Origin: Deltaproteobacteria bacterium
Lineage (GTDB): Bacteria > Desulfobacterota > Binatia > DP-6
Reading direction: 5' to 3'
Assembly: GCA_005879205.1 (NCBI GenBank)
Contig: VBLD01000222.1
Location: 1 to 7,361, forward strand
Length of the DNA: 7,361 nucleotides
Shown: positions 1-6,095 of the stretch, one piece after another
How the letters are laid out: every line of letters begins with the position of its first letter
Position numbering within the stretch: position 1 is the stretch's first letter
The notes under the pieces: model-generated
Seen by the model: the letters and a program-made list of their open reading frames with translations, nothing else
Database searches by the model: none
What the model was told of the DNA's origin: nothing
Program-made: the position numbers and the translations under genes

Positions 1-2328
1 CGGCCCGTTGAACTCGACGTACATGTTGTTGTCGGTGTTGACGCGGGCCCCGGCGACCAGGCCGCGCACGGCCTCGGGTGCGACGAGGAAGCGCGCCAGG
101 ATGTCCTCGGCCGTGTGCACGCCGACGCGAGCGAGCTCGGCACCGTTCCAGCGGCGTTCGAGCTCCGCCACGTCGAGCCGGAGCGGTTTGCGGGAGGCGA
201 TCAGGACGGTGTCCAGCGAGCCGCCCAGATCGAACGCCATGACCTCGGGGAACACCGACTGCAGCGCTGCCAGGATCGAGCGGAAAGTCTCGAACGAGAT
301 CTGGTACTTCTGCAGCCACTGCGCGAACACCCCGTCGTCGCGCAGCCGGCGGTCGACCAGCCGGTAGAAGTCCTGCGTGAAGATGTTGGCGACCCCCATC
401 GCCCAGGGATGCGGCGGCTCGGAGATGATCACGTCGTAGGAGTCCCGCGAGGCGAGCAGGATGTGGCGGGCGTCGTCCTCGTAGAGTCGCAGGCGAGGGT
501 CGCGCAGCGGATCGTGGTTGACGTGGAGGAAGAGCCGCGACGCCTCCACCACCGCGGGCTCGATCTCGGCGGCGGTCACGTGCTGGACCGGCGACGCCAG
601 CGCCGAGCCGACGGTCACGCCGCTCCCCCAGCCGACCACGAAGACGTCGTCCGTGCGGGGGGCGACGAGCAGCGGCACCTGCGCCAGCAGCACCTGCGTC
701 GTCATGTCGGTCGGCGAGTCGCTGGCGTTGCCGCGTGAATTGATGATCAGGTTTCGCTCGCCGCTGGCCTCCTGCACCACCAGCACGCTCGCCGTCGGGC
801 CCTCGCGGGCATAGACCGCTCGCTCACCGGGGTTCTTCAGCATCGTCGGGTTCTGCACGTTGATCCGGCTCGGCTCGAAGACACCGACGTGCAGCTCGAG
901 GAAGTCCCAGTCGGGCCGCGCCGACACCCCGAGGGCGACGCCCGCAGCGGCGCTGAACGCCAGCACGCGCAGCCAGGACGGCTGCCGCCCTGCGAGGGAG
1001 AAGACACAGCCCATCGCGGCCGCGACCGCGGCGACGCCGAGGAGCGTCGACTCCGAGCCGACGAGCGGGATCAGGCAGAAGCCGGTGAGCACCGCCCCCA
1101 GGATCGCGCCCGCGGTGTTCACCGCGTAGAGACGCCCGACCACGGGCCCGGCGCTCTCGGTCCGGCCGTCGAGCGCGCCGACCAGGACGAGCGGCAGCAC
1201 GGTTCCCGCCAGCAGTACGGGCCACAGGAGCGCCGCCAGGACGATCGCGATCGACAGGCCGAGAATGGCGGCGAACGTCTCCGGCTTCCAGGTCTGGTAG
1301 ACGTGCAGGTACCAGTACGGCAGGCGATTGACCATCGAGACCGCGACCAGGAGCGCGAGCGCCATGAGGGCATGGACGATCGCCAGGTGGGCGCGCACGC
1401 CGGTCCATCGTCTTCCGAAGCGCGACGCCCAGGCGCTGCCGGCGCCGAGCGCGGTCAGGTACACGAGGAGCACGATGCTGAACGCGTAGACCGTCGACCC
1501 GACCACGAGGACGAGGACGCGCGTCCACGCGACCTGCGTCGCGAGCGAGGTGGCCCCCGAGACGAACGCCGCGAGGACGAGGAGCCACCCCGGCCGGGCC
1601 GCCTCGGTGCCCGCCTTCTCGATCGTCGCCTCGGGCAGCACGGGCAGCCGGAGCACCGCGGCGCCGACGCCGATGTTCAGGCCGGCCGCGAGCAGGATCG
1701 TCCCCCACACGCCGACGACCGGCATCAGGACGAACCCCGCGGCCGCCACGCCGACGACCGCGCCGAGCAGGTTCAACGTGTAGAGCCACTCCGGCGCGAT
1801 GCGGCGGCCCCGCAGCGCGGCGAGGTGGTCCGCCAGCACGGGAAAGGTCGCCCCCATCATGATGGTCGGGCCGACGAGGATCGCACCGGCCACCGCGAAG
1901 CGCACCAGGCTGAACGCCGCGAAGGAGAGATGGAAGCGCCGCCAGAGCCAGCCGTAGAGCGGCTCCACGAGCGCCAGGGCGATCGGCACGAGCAACGCGG
2001 CCACGCCGATGCCGATCTCGAGCCGGGCGTACAACTTCCGGCGGTCGCCGAGCGCCGGCGCTCGCGACCCGACCACCCAGCTGCCGATCGCGAGCCCCGC
2101 CATGAACGCGGCGAGCACGGTGGCGACCGCGAGCGCGGTGGCGCCGAAGACGTGGCTCAGGAGTCGCGACCAGACCACCTCGTGCATCAGGCCCGCGGCG
2201 CCGGAGACCAGGAAGGCGACCCCCAGGGTGCGGACGGTCCCGTCGCTCCGCACGCGCGGCTCGCTCTTCCGCTCCGCCAGCTCGGCCCGGCGCCGCTCGC
2301 GGCGCGCGGGCTTGGCGCCGTCAGCCAT
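1..2328 (-). CDS. Fused polytopic membrane (MFS-like)/spermidine-synthase-fold protein, 3' end beyond window
   Basis: Starts at ATG 2328 and stays open for 776 codons to the window edge, so only the last residues are missing. Residues 1-30 are a charged, Arg-rich cytoplasmic tail. About 33-470 contain some 12 hydrophobic helices in two similar halves (HEVVWSRLL near 49-57 matches TQVAWTRVL near 264-272). About 500-776 form a spermidine-synthase/methyltransferase fold: VVGWGSG at 564-570 (nucleotide-binding glycine loop), AAEIEP at 586-591, EDDARHIL at 617-624, ISEPPHPW at 635-642 and NTDNNMYVEF at 764-773. This order is that of the 'fused MFS/spermidine synthase' family of the inner membrane. 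The usual catalytic Asp of the SpeE S-D-P motif is Glu637, so genuine aminopropyl transfer is doubtful; substrate and product are unknown. It overlaps the upstream oxidoreductase gene by 8 nt (ATGGCTGA). Family assignment is firm, function is not. Confidence 0.92.
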   Translation of the reverse strand, partial: MADGAKPARRERRRAELAERKSEPRVRSDGTVRTLGVAFLVSGAAGLMHEVVWSRLLSHVFGATALAVATVLAAFMAGLAIGSWVVGSRAPALGDRRKLYARLEIGIGVAALLVPIALALVEPLYGWLWRRFHLSFAAFSLVRFAVAGAILVGPTIMMGATFPVLADHLAALRGRRIAPEWLYTLNLLGAVVGVAAAGFVLMPVVGVWGTILLAAGLNIGVGAAVLRLPVLPEATIEKAGTEAARPGWLLVLAAFVSGATSLATQVAWTRVLVLVVGSTVYAFSIVLLVYLTALGAGSAWASRFGRRWTGVRAHLAIVHALMALALLVAVSMVNRLPYWYLHVYQTWKPETFAAILGLSIAIVLAALLWPVLLAGTVLPLVLVGALDGRTESAGPVVGRLYAVNTAGAILGAVLTGFCLIPLVGSESTLLGVAAVAAAMGCVFSLAGRQPSWLRVLAFSAAAGVALGVSARPDWDFLELHVGVFEPSRINVQNPTMLKNPGERAVYAREGPTASVLVVQEASGERNLIINSRGNASDSPTDMTTQVLLAQVPLLVAPRTDDVFVVGWGSGVTVGSALASPVQHVTAAEIEPAVVEASRLFLHVNHDPLRDPRLRLYEDDARHILLASRDSYDVIISEPPHPWAMGVANIFTQDFYRLVDRRLRDDGVFAQWLQKYQISFETFRSILAALQSVFPEVMAFDLGGSLDTVLIASRKPLRLDVAELERRWNGAELARVGVHTAEDILARFLVAPEAVRGLVAGARVNTDNNMYVEFNGP

Positions 2329-2344
2329 CCCGGGCGGCCTCGAC
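2321..2344 (-). promoter_or_regulatory. Translational coupling junction (8-nt stop/start overlap with GAGG ribosome binding site)
   Basis: Read on the minus strand, the membrane-protein ATG (2328-2326) and the oxidoreductase TGA (2323-2321) share the octamer ATGGCTGA. A GAGG about 9 nt before the ATG lies inside the oxidoreductase coding region and can act as a Shine-Dalgarno. This supports the chosen start and implies co-transcription and coupled translation. Confidence 0.7.
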
Positions 2345-4504
2345 GCCGTCCGCCGGTCGCAGGCGCGCCAGCACGGACTTGAACGCCGGCGTCTTCGAGC
2401 GCGGGTCGAGCCGCCGCGGTACGAGCACGTTGGCCTCGGGGTAGTACATGGCGAGGTTCCCCGGCTTCAGCCCGGCGATCGCCGCCGTCACGCGCAGCCG
2501 ACCGGTCTCGGTCTCGACCACGACCGGGTCCCCCTCGCCGAGCCCGAGGCGCGCCGCGTCCTCGGCGGCCATCATGACGACGTCCCGACGGCGGTTCCCG
2601 CGATAGAGGTCCTCCTCCTCGTAGACGACGGTGTTGAACTGCCCCTCGGAGCGCAACGTCATCAGGCGGAACTCACCCGCGGGCGGCGCGAAGGCGGGGA
2701 GCGGGGTCACGTGGAAGTGCGCCTTGCCGTCCGCGGTCGGGAACGGGGGTGCGTGCAGCACGCGGCCGGCGACGTGGAACTCCCGGCGCGTCTGGTCGAT
2801 GTCGCCGATCGCCGCATAGCCGGGCACCACCTTCGCCATCTCCTGCCGCAGGCGCTCGTGCGAACGGAAGGCGGACCAGTCGAACCGTCCGGGCGGCAGG
2901 ACGAGCTCGGCGAGCGCGGCGATGACCTCGACCTCGGAGCGGAGATCGCCTTCGACCGCCGGCTCGCCTCCCTCGGAGAGCCGGACGTAGTTGAACATGG
3001 ATTCCTGCGTCGTGCACTGCGACTCCTCGTCACGCGCGAGCACGGGGAGCACGATCGCCGTCCGGCCGCGACCGTGGACGTGGCCCTCGTTAAGCTTGGT
3101 GGTGATGGAGACGGTGAGCGCCAGACGGCGGAGCGCCGCGGCGGTCCAGGCACGATCGGGGTTGCTGGCGAAGAGATTGCCGCCGAGGAGCACGCCCGCA
3201 CGCATGCGGCCCTCGGCCGCGGCGACCATCGACGCGTAGGTGTCGAGGCCCGCGGTACGCGCCGTCGGGATGCCGTAGAGCTCCTCCATCCGCGTCGCGA
3301 AGGCCGCCTTCAGCTGGGGTGCGACGCCGACCGAGCCTACGCCCTGCACGTTCGAGTGGCCGCGGATGGGGAGGAGCCCGCATCCCGGCCGTCCGAGCCA
3401 GCCGAGCGCGAGCGCCAGGTTCGCCAGCGCCAGCACGTTGTCGACGCCGTGCGCGTGGTGCGTGAGTCCCATCGCCCAGAGGAAGATGCCCCGCCGCGCC
3501 CGGAGGAGCATGCCGGTGGCGTGCTCGAGCTCCGCACGGGCCACGCCCGAGGCGTCGACGAGCGCCGACCAGGGGGTCGCCGCGATGTCCGCCTCGACGG
3601 CCTCCCACGCGTTCGTGTGGGCCGCGATGAAGGCCCGGTCGACAGCCTTGAACAGGGCCACGTCGGCACCGACGTGCGGCTGGAGATACAGGTCCGAGAC
3701 GGTCGAGCCGAAGAGCATGCTCCGCCAGTCCGACGGCACCCGGAAGCGCACCAGCCCGAGCTCGCGGAGCGGATTGACGACGATCACGCTGCCGCGGCGC
3801 CGCCGGAGCGCCACGAGCTGCGTCACGAGGCGGGGGTGGTTGCTGGCGGGGTTCGCTCCGGCGACGAGGGCGAGGTCGGCCGCCGCCAGGTCGTCGAGCC
3901 CGACGGACGCCGTGCCGGAGCCGTAGACCTCGGCGAGCGCCACGCTCGAGGCGCTGTGGCAGTAGAAGGAGCAGTTGTGGACGTTGGACGTCCCCCAGGC
4001 GCGTGCCATCACCTGCATCAGGAACGCCGCCTCGTTGCTCGACCTTCCCGAGGAGTAGAAGAAGGCCTCCTCGGGGCGCGTCGCGCGGAGCTCGGCAGCC
4101 GCACGGTCGAGCGCCTCGCTCCACGACACGCGCCGGAAATGCGTGTCACCGGGGCCGGCGAGAATCGGAAAGGCAAGGCGGCCGGCGGCCTCGAGCTCGC
4201 GCGCACCGAGCCGCTCGAGGCTCGCCAGCGGCTGGGCGCGGAATAGCTCCTCGCCGATCGTGCCGGCCATGTCGCCGGCCTGGGCCTGCACGGACTTCTT
4301 GCAGACCTCGGGAAAGTGGCGCGCCTCGTTCGTCATACCGCCGAGCTGTCCGCCCATGCCGAGACCGCACGTCTTGCAGGCGTTCGGCGAGCGCAGCCTG
4401 CGGTACAGACGGCGGAGGCCGCCCGCCTCTCGCCCCTTGCGGAGCACATAGGTGAGGGCGGCCAGGCCACCACCGGCGCCGACGCGAGGGCGAGCCACGG
4501 GCAC
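2321..4504 (-). CDS. Molybdopterin-dependent oxidoreductase, FdhF/YdeP (formate dehydrogenase alpha-like) family
   Basis: 727 aa, close to the usual length of this family (E. coli YdeP is somewhat longer). Near the N-terminus is an iron-sulfur motif with Cys43, Cys46 and Cys68. The third Cys of the classic CxxCxxxC pattern is replaced by Met50, so cluster type is unclear. NCSFYCHSAS at 177-186 aligns with the active site of formate dehydrogenase H: Cys182 takes the place of the Mo-ligand selenocysteine, followed by conserved His183. A HVHGRGRTAIVLP segment follows mid-protein, and the last ~110 residues form the molybdopterin-dinucleotide-binding domain (QFNTVVYEEEDLYRG, RLGLGEGDPVVVE). No signal peptide or twin-arginine leader is seen, so it is probably cytoplasmic. 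Likely a bis-MGD redox enzyme; formate as substrate is not shown. The start is GTG 4504 (alternative GTG 4498); an in-frame TGA at 4516-4514 limits upstream extension. No clear Shine-Dalgarno precedes it. First gene of the operon with the fused membrane protein. Confidence 0.93.
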   Translation of the reverse strand: MPVARPRVGAGGGLAALTYVLRKGREAGGLRRLYRRLRSPNACKTCGLGMGGQLGGMTNEARHFPEVCKKSVQAQAGDMAGTIGEELFRAQPLASLERLGARELEAAGRLAFPILAGPGDTHFRRVSWSEALDRAAAELRATRPEEAFFYSSGRSSNEAAFLMQVMARAWGTSNVHNCSFYCHSASSVALAEVYGSGTASVGLDDLAAADLALVAGANPASNHPRLVTQLVALRRRRGSVIVVNPLRELGLVRFRVPSDWRSMLFGSTVSDLYLQPHVGADVALFKAVDRAFIAAHTNAWEAVEADIAATPWSALVDASGVARAELEHATGMLLRARRGIFLWAMGLTHHAHGVDNVLALANLALALGWLGRPGCGLLPIRGHSNVQGVGSVGVAPQLKAAFATRMEELYGIPTARTAGLDTYASMVAAAEGRMRAGVLLGGNLFASNPDRAWTAAALRRLALTVSITTKLNEGHVHGRGRTAIVLPVLARDEESQCTTQESMFNYVRLSEGGEPAVEGDLRSEVEVIAALAELVLPPGRFDWSAFRSHERLRQEMAKVVPGYAAIGDIDQTRREFHVAGRVLHAPPFPTADGKAHFHVTPLPAFAPPAGEFRLMTLRSEGQFNTVVYEEEDLYRGNRRRDVVMMAAEDAARLGLGEGDPVVVETETGRLRVTAAIAGLKPGNLAMYYPEANVLVPRRLDPRSKTPAFKSVLARLRPADGVEAARDG

Positions 4505-4516
4505 GAGGCTAGGTCA

Positions 4517-4536
4517 CTTGCGGTTTCGACCGCAAG
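4517..4536. promoter_or_regulatory. Perfect 20-bp palindrome CTTGCGGT-TTCG-ACCGCAAG (operator or leader hairpin)
   Basis: Two 8-bp arms are perfectly complementary around a 4-base TTCG centre. It lies 12 nt upstream of the oxidoreductase GTG and 111 nt upstream of the cyclase ATG. As DNA it could be a dimeric regulator's operator. As RNA it would be a stable hairpin in the leader of the oxidoreductase mRNA, which lacks an obvious Shine-Dalgarno. No T-run follows on either strand, so it does not look like an intrinsic terminator. The identity of any binding protein is unknown. Confidence 0.55.
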
Positions 4537-4560
4537 GGCTCTGCAGGCCTCGCGTAGCAA

Positions 4561-4590
4561 ATATTTCCTCGCAGTTTCACGAGGTTGCAA
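4561..4590 (-). promoter_or_regulatory. Candidate promoter for the minus-strand operon (weak)
   Basis: On the minus strand TTGCAA (4590-4585) is followed after 18 bp by AAATAT (4566-4561), matching the sigma-70 -35 box at 4 of 6 and the -10 box at 3 of 6 positions. Transcription from it would start near 4554 and give a leader of about 50 nt that includes the palindrome at 4517-4536. In high-GC bacteria such matches are weak evidence. Confidence 0.25.
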
Positions 4591-4647
4591 ACAACCCCCT
4601 TGGACTAACGCGCCGCGTCTGATAACCAGGGTCGGGGGCCGAGAACT

Positions 4648-5661
4648 ATGAGGGTTGGATGGGTCTGGTGGGGGGGGCTCTCGGCGAGAGTCCGAGCATG
4701 GCTCGACCGGGTGACGTGGGTGGCGGCGCGCGGCGCCGTCGATGCCGTTCGCTATCAGCCGCGGCATCTCGATCTCGTGGTCGCCTGCGGTACGCGCCAG
4801 CCGGAGGTCTCGCCGTCGGTCGCCCGCTGGCTGGTCGAGACGCGGGCGCAGCCCGCCGTCGTGCACGTGTCCCGCCTGCCGCATGCAGCGGTGCGTGCGC
4901 TCGCGCGCCAAGCCGCGCGATGGTTCGGCCCGACGGCTTCCGCGGTGGTGCGTTTCCTCTCGGGCGCCCTCGCCGCGGCAGCGGACCATGCGGGCAGCCT
5001 GGCCATCGAGCAGCGCCTGCGCCCGCGGGTCCATCCGGGCCTCCTCGTGCCGCACCCGCACGCGGTCGCCGTCCTGGCGGTGGACATGCGTGGCTTCTCC
5101 CGGCTGACCGGGGCGCTCGCGGACACCCAGTACCTCGCCCAGCTGATCGAGGCGTACCTGACCGAGCTGACGGAGGTCGTGGAGCAGCACCGAGGCGTCG
5201 TCTTCCAGTATACCGGCGACGGTCTCCTGGCGCTGTTCCTCCCCGAGCTCGCCGGCGTCGACGGCGCCGCCCTGCTCGATCGGCTCGTGAATGAAACGAG
5301 CCCTGCGCTCCACGCCGGGTTCGACGTCCTCTACGCGGGATGGCGCTCGGAGTGGAGGGAGAGCGGTCGCCGCGTCGTCGACATCGGTCTCGGAGCGGGC
5401 CTGAGCTTCGGGCTGGCGACGATCGGCTTCATCGGCCCGTCGGGCAAGAAGCAGTTCGGCGTGATCGGCGAGCCCGTCAACCTCGCGGCCTTCCTCGGCT
5501 CGGAGGCGGGGTCGGGCACATCGCTCGTCGACTGCGGATCCTTCCGGCGCGCCGGCGGTGTTCCGCCCCAGGGCAAGGTCGTCCGGCTACGCTCGCGGAA
5601 GCAGCACCAGCGCCTGGAAACGCTCAGGCTGTACCACGGTGGCGCGGGGCTCGTCGGCTGA
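4648..5661 (+). CDS. Class III adenylate/guanylate cyclase domain protein with divergent active site
   Basis: 337 aa. Residues 1-~137 match no domain I recognise and show no clear membrane segment. Residues ~138-285 are a class III nucleotide cyclase catalytic domain: AVLAVDMRGFSRLT holds the first metal Asp (Asp146), QYTGDGLLALF the second (Asp191), and KKQFGVIGEPVNLAA the C-terminal catalytic strand and helix with Asn278. Consensus residues are altered: the base-selecting Lys position is Gln187, the partner Asp/Thr is Gly271, and the transition-state Arg (normally VNLAAR) is Phe282. It may therefore be a weak, heteromeric or non-catalytic nucleotide-binding relative. Such domains normally make cAMP or cGMP as homodimers. 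Start ATG 4648 is preceded by a G-rich stretch at 4634-4638, 9 nt upstream. A run of eight G lies at 4670-4677. Divergent from the oxidoreductase operon; the 3' end overlaps a convergent small ORF. Confidence 0.88.
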   Translation: MRVGWVWWGGLSARVRAWLDRVTWVAARGAVDAVRYQPRHLDLVVACGTRQPEVSPSVARWLVETRAQPAVVHVSRLPHAAVRALARQAARWFGPTASAVVRFLSGALAAAADHAGSLAIEQRLRPRVHPGLLVPHPHAVAVLAVDMRGFSRLTGALADTQYLAQLIEAYLTELTEVVEQHRGVVFQYTGDGLLALFLPELAGVDGAALLDRLVNETSPALHAGFDVLYAGWRSEWRESGRRVVDIGLGAGLSFGLATIGFIGPSGKKQFGVIGEPVNLAAFLGSEAGSGTSLVDCGSFRRAGGVPPQGKVVRLRSRKQHQRLETLRLYHGGAGLVG

Positions 5662-5889
5662 CGCCCACACCCGCGCGCGCGCCATCCACGCCTCGAGGAG
5701 GTCGATGCCGGCCAGGCCGGGAAGACAGATGATGGTGTGGGTCTCGATGTCCTGCATGTAGCGGAGCGTCCGCACCGCCTCCGGCGAGAGCGGGTAGCGC
5801 GGCACGTCGTCCCACGCGATGCCGGTGAGATCGAGCGCGCGCGACCGGGAGATGTAGGCGTCGATATCCTGGTCGTTCATCACCGACAT
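5587..5889 (-). CDS. Small hypothetical protein, possibly an N-terminal remnant of a larger gene
   Basis: 100 aa from ATG 5889 (alternative ATG 5880). Codons have high third-position GC through most of the frame, and the first ~55 residues (DIDAYISRSRALDL, PLSPEAVRTLRYMQDIETHT) read like a genuine soluble helical protein rather than an antisense artefact. From memory the YMQDIETHT segment is reminiscent of ferritin-like diiron proteins, in which a first helix with an E-S/T-H-T pattern precedes an ExxH helix; no second helix is present here, so this is a weak suggestion. The last 25 codons run antisense into the 3' end of the cyclase gene (75 nt overlap), which suggests truncation or a run-on C-terminus. 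Ribosome binding is weak: GGCGGG lies 10 nt upstream. Alternatives are a short intact protein of unknown role or a decaying pseudogene. Confidence 0.5.
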   Translation of the reverse strand: MSVMNDQDIDAYISRSRALDLTGIAWDDVPRYPLSPEAVRTLRYMQDIETHTIICLPGLAGIDLLEAWMARARVWASADEPRATVVQPERFQALVLLPRA

Positions 5890-5972
5890 CTACGCTGCAC
5901 CCGCCACGTGCGGATTGGTCCTACGCCGCCGAGTCGACGATGAGCAGGAGGGTTCCCCCCGACGCGGGGTAG

Positions 5973-5989
5973 CACGGCGGGAAGCCGTG
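5973..5989. repeat. Inverted repeat CACGGC-GGGAA-GCCGTG
   Basis: Perfect 6-bp arms around a 5-nt loop, about 107 nt upstream of the DUF4331 ATG. The right arm can alternatively pair with ACGG at 5996-5999, so two folds compete. There is no following T-run, so it is not a standard terminator. Confidence 0.4.
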
Positions 5990-6035
5990 TGCCAAACGGT
6001 CGCAGGCGCCAATCCACGGACGGCCCACGGCCCGT

Positions 6036-6057
6036 ATGGCAATGACGGAAGTGCCAT
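6036..6057. repeat. Inverted repeat ATGGCA-N10-TGCCAT
   Basis: Perfect 6-bp arms separated by 10 nt, ending 38 nt before the DUF4331 start codon. The spacing of about 1.5 helical turns between arm centres would suit either an operator for a dimeric regulator or a leader hairpin. Nothing in the window names a regulator. Confidence 0.35.
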
Positions 6058-6095
6058 CCCCGCGCGCGCCAACGCACAGAAAGGACGGAGAACGC

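Larger units (their letters stand above)
4505..4647. promoter_or_regulatory. Divergent intergenic region between oxidoreductase and cyclase genes
   Basis: 143 bp separate the minus-strand GTG (4504) from the plus-strand ATG (4648), so promoters for both directions should lie here or just inside the genes. It contains the window's few AT-rich bases (AAATATTT at 4559-4566), a short inverted repeat CCTCG/CGAGG (4567-4571 and 4580-4584) and the 20-bp palindrome listed separately. No convincing consensus sigma-70 promoter is seen for the plus strand; TTGGAC at 4600-4605 is a possible -35 but has no good -10 partner. Confidence 0.55.
5890..6095. other. Intergenic leader region with several small stem-loops
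   Basis: 206 bp between the divergent small ORF and the DUF4331 gene. On the plus strand it can form CCCC/GGGG (5957-5960 with 5966-5969), CACGGC-GGGAA-GCCGTG (5973-5989), the mutually exclusive CCGT/ACGG (5985-5988 with 5996-5999), and ATGGCA/TGCCAT with a 10-nt loop (6036-6041 with 6052-6057). The heptamer ACGGCCC is repeated in tandem at 6020-6033. It must also hold the promoter of the DUF4331 gene, but no convincing boxes are visible. No known riboswitch class matches. Confidence 0.4.

Noticed and set aside
824..1789. A 321-codon minus-strand frame inside the membrane protein gene
   Set aside because: Very Arg-rich, out of frame with the 776-codon frame that carries the transmembrane and nucleotide-binding motifs.
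1..2328. Naming the fused protein speE (true spermidine synthase)
   Set aside because: The catalytic Asp is replaced by Glu and a large membrane domain is fused to it, so polyamine synthesis is not supported.
889..2382. A 497-codon plus-strand open frame over the membrane protein gene
   Set aside because: Composition is dominated by Arg, Glu, Asp, His and Gly with no domain; it is antisense to a well-supported membrane protein frame.
2009..4246. A 745-codon plus-strand open frame antisense to the oxidoreductase gene
   Set aside because: It is longer than the real gene, but its translation is Arg/Gly/His-rich with no recognisable motifs. The minus strand encodes clear molybdopterin-oxidoreductase motifs. 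It is an effect of high GC.
4517..4536. The 20-bp palindrome as an intrinsic terminator
   Set aside because: No T-run follows on either strand and it lies between two divergent start codons, where a terminator is not expected.
4333..5313. A 326-codon minus-strand frame spanning the intergenic region and the cyclase gene
   Set aside because: It is antisense to the cyclase motifs, crosses the palindrome region and shows no recognisable domain.
5978..6012. Resemblance of GGGAAGCCGTGTGCCAAACGG to the conserved core of cobalamin riboswitches
   Set aside because: Only part of the core matches, and the other conserved elements (the B12 box and the CCCGC-ACTG segment) are missing. A covariance-model search would decide.
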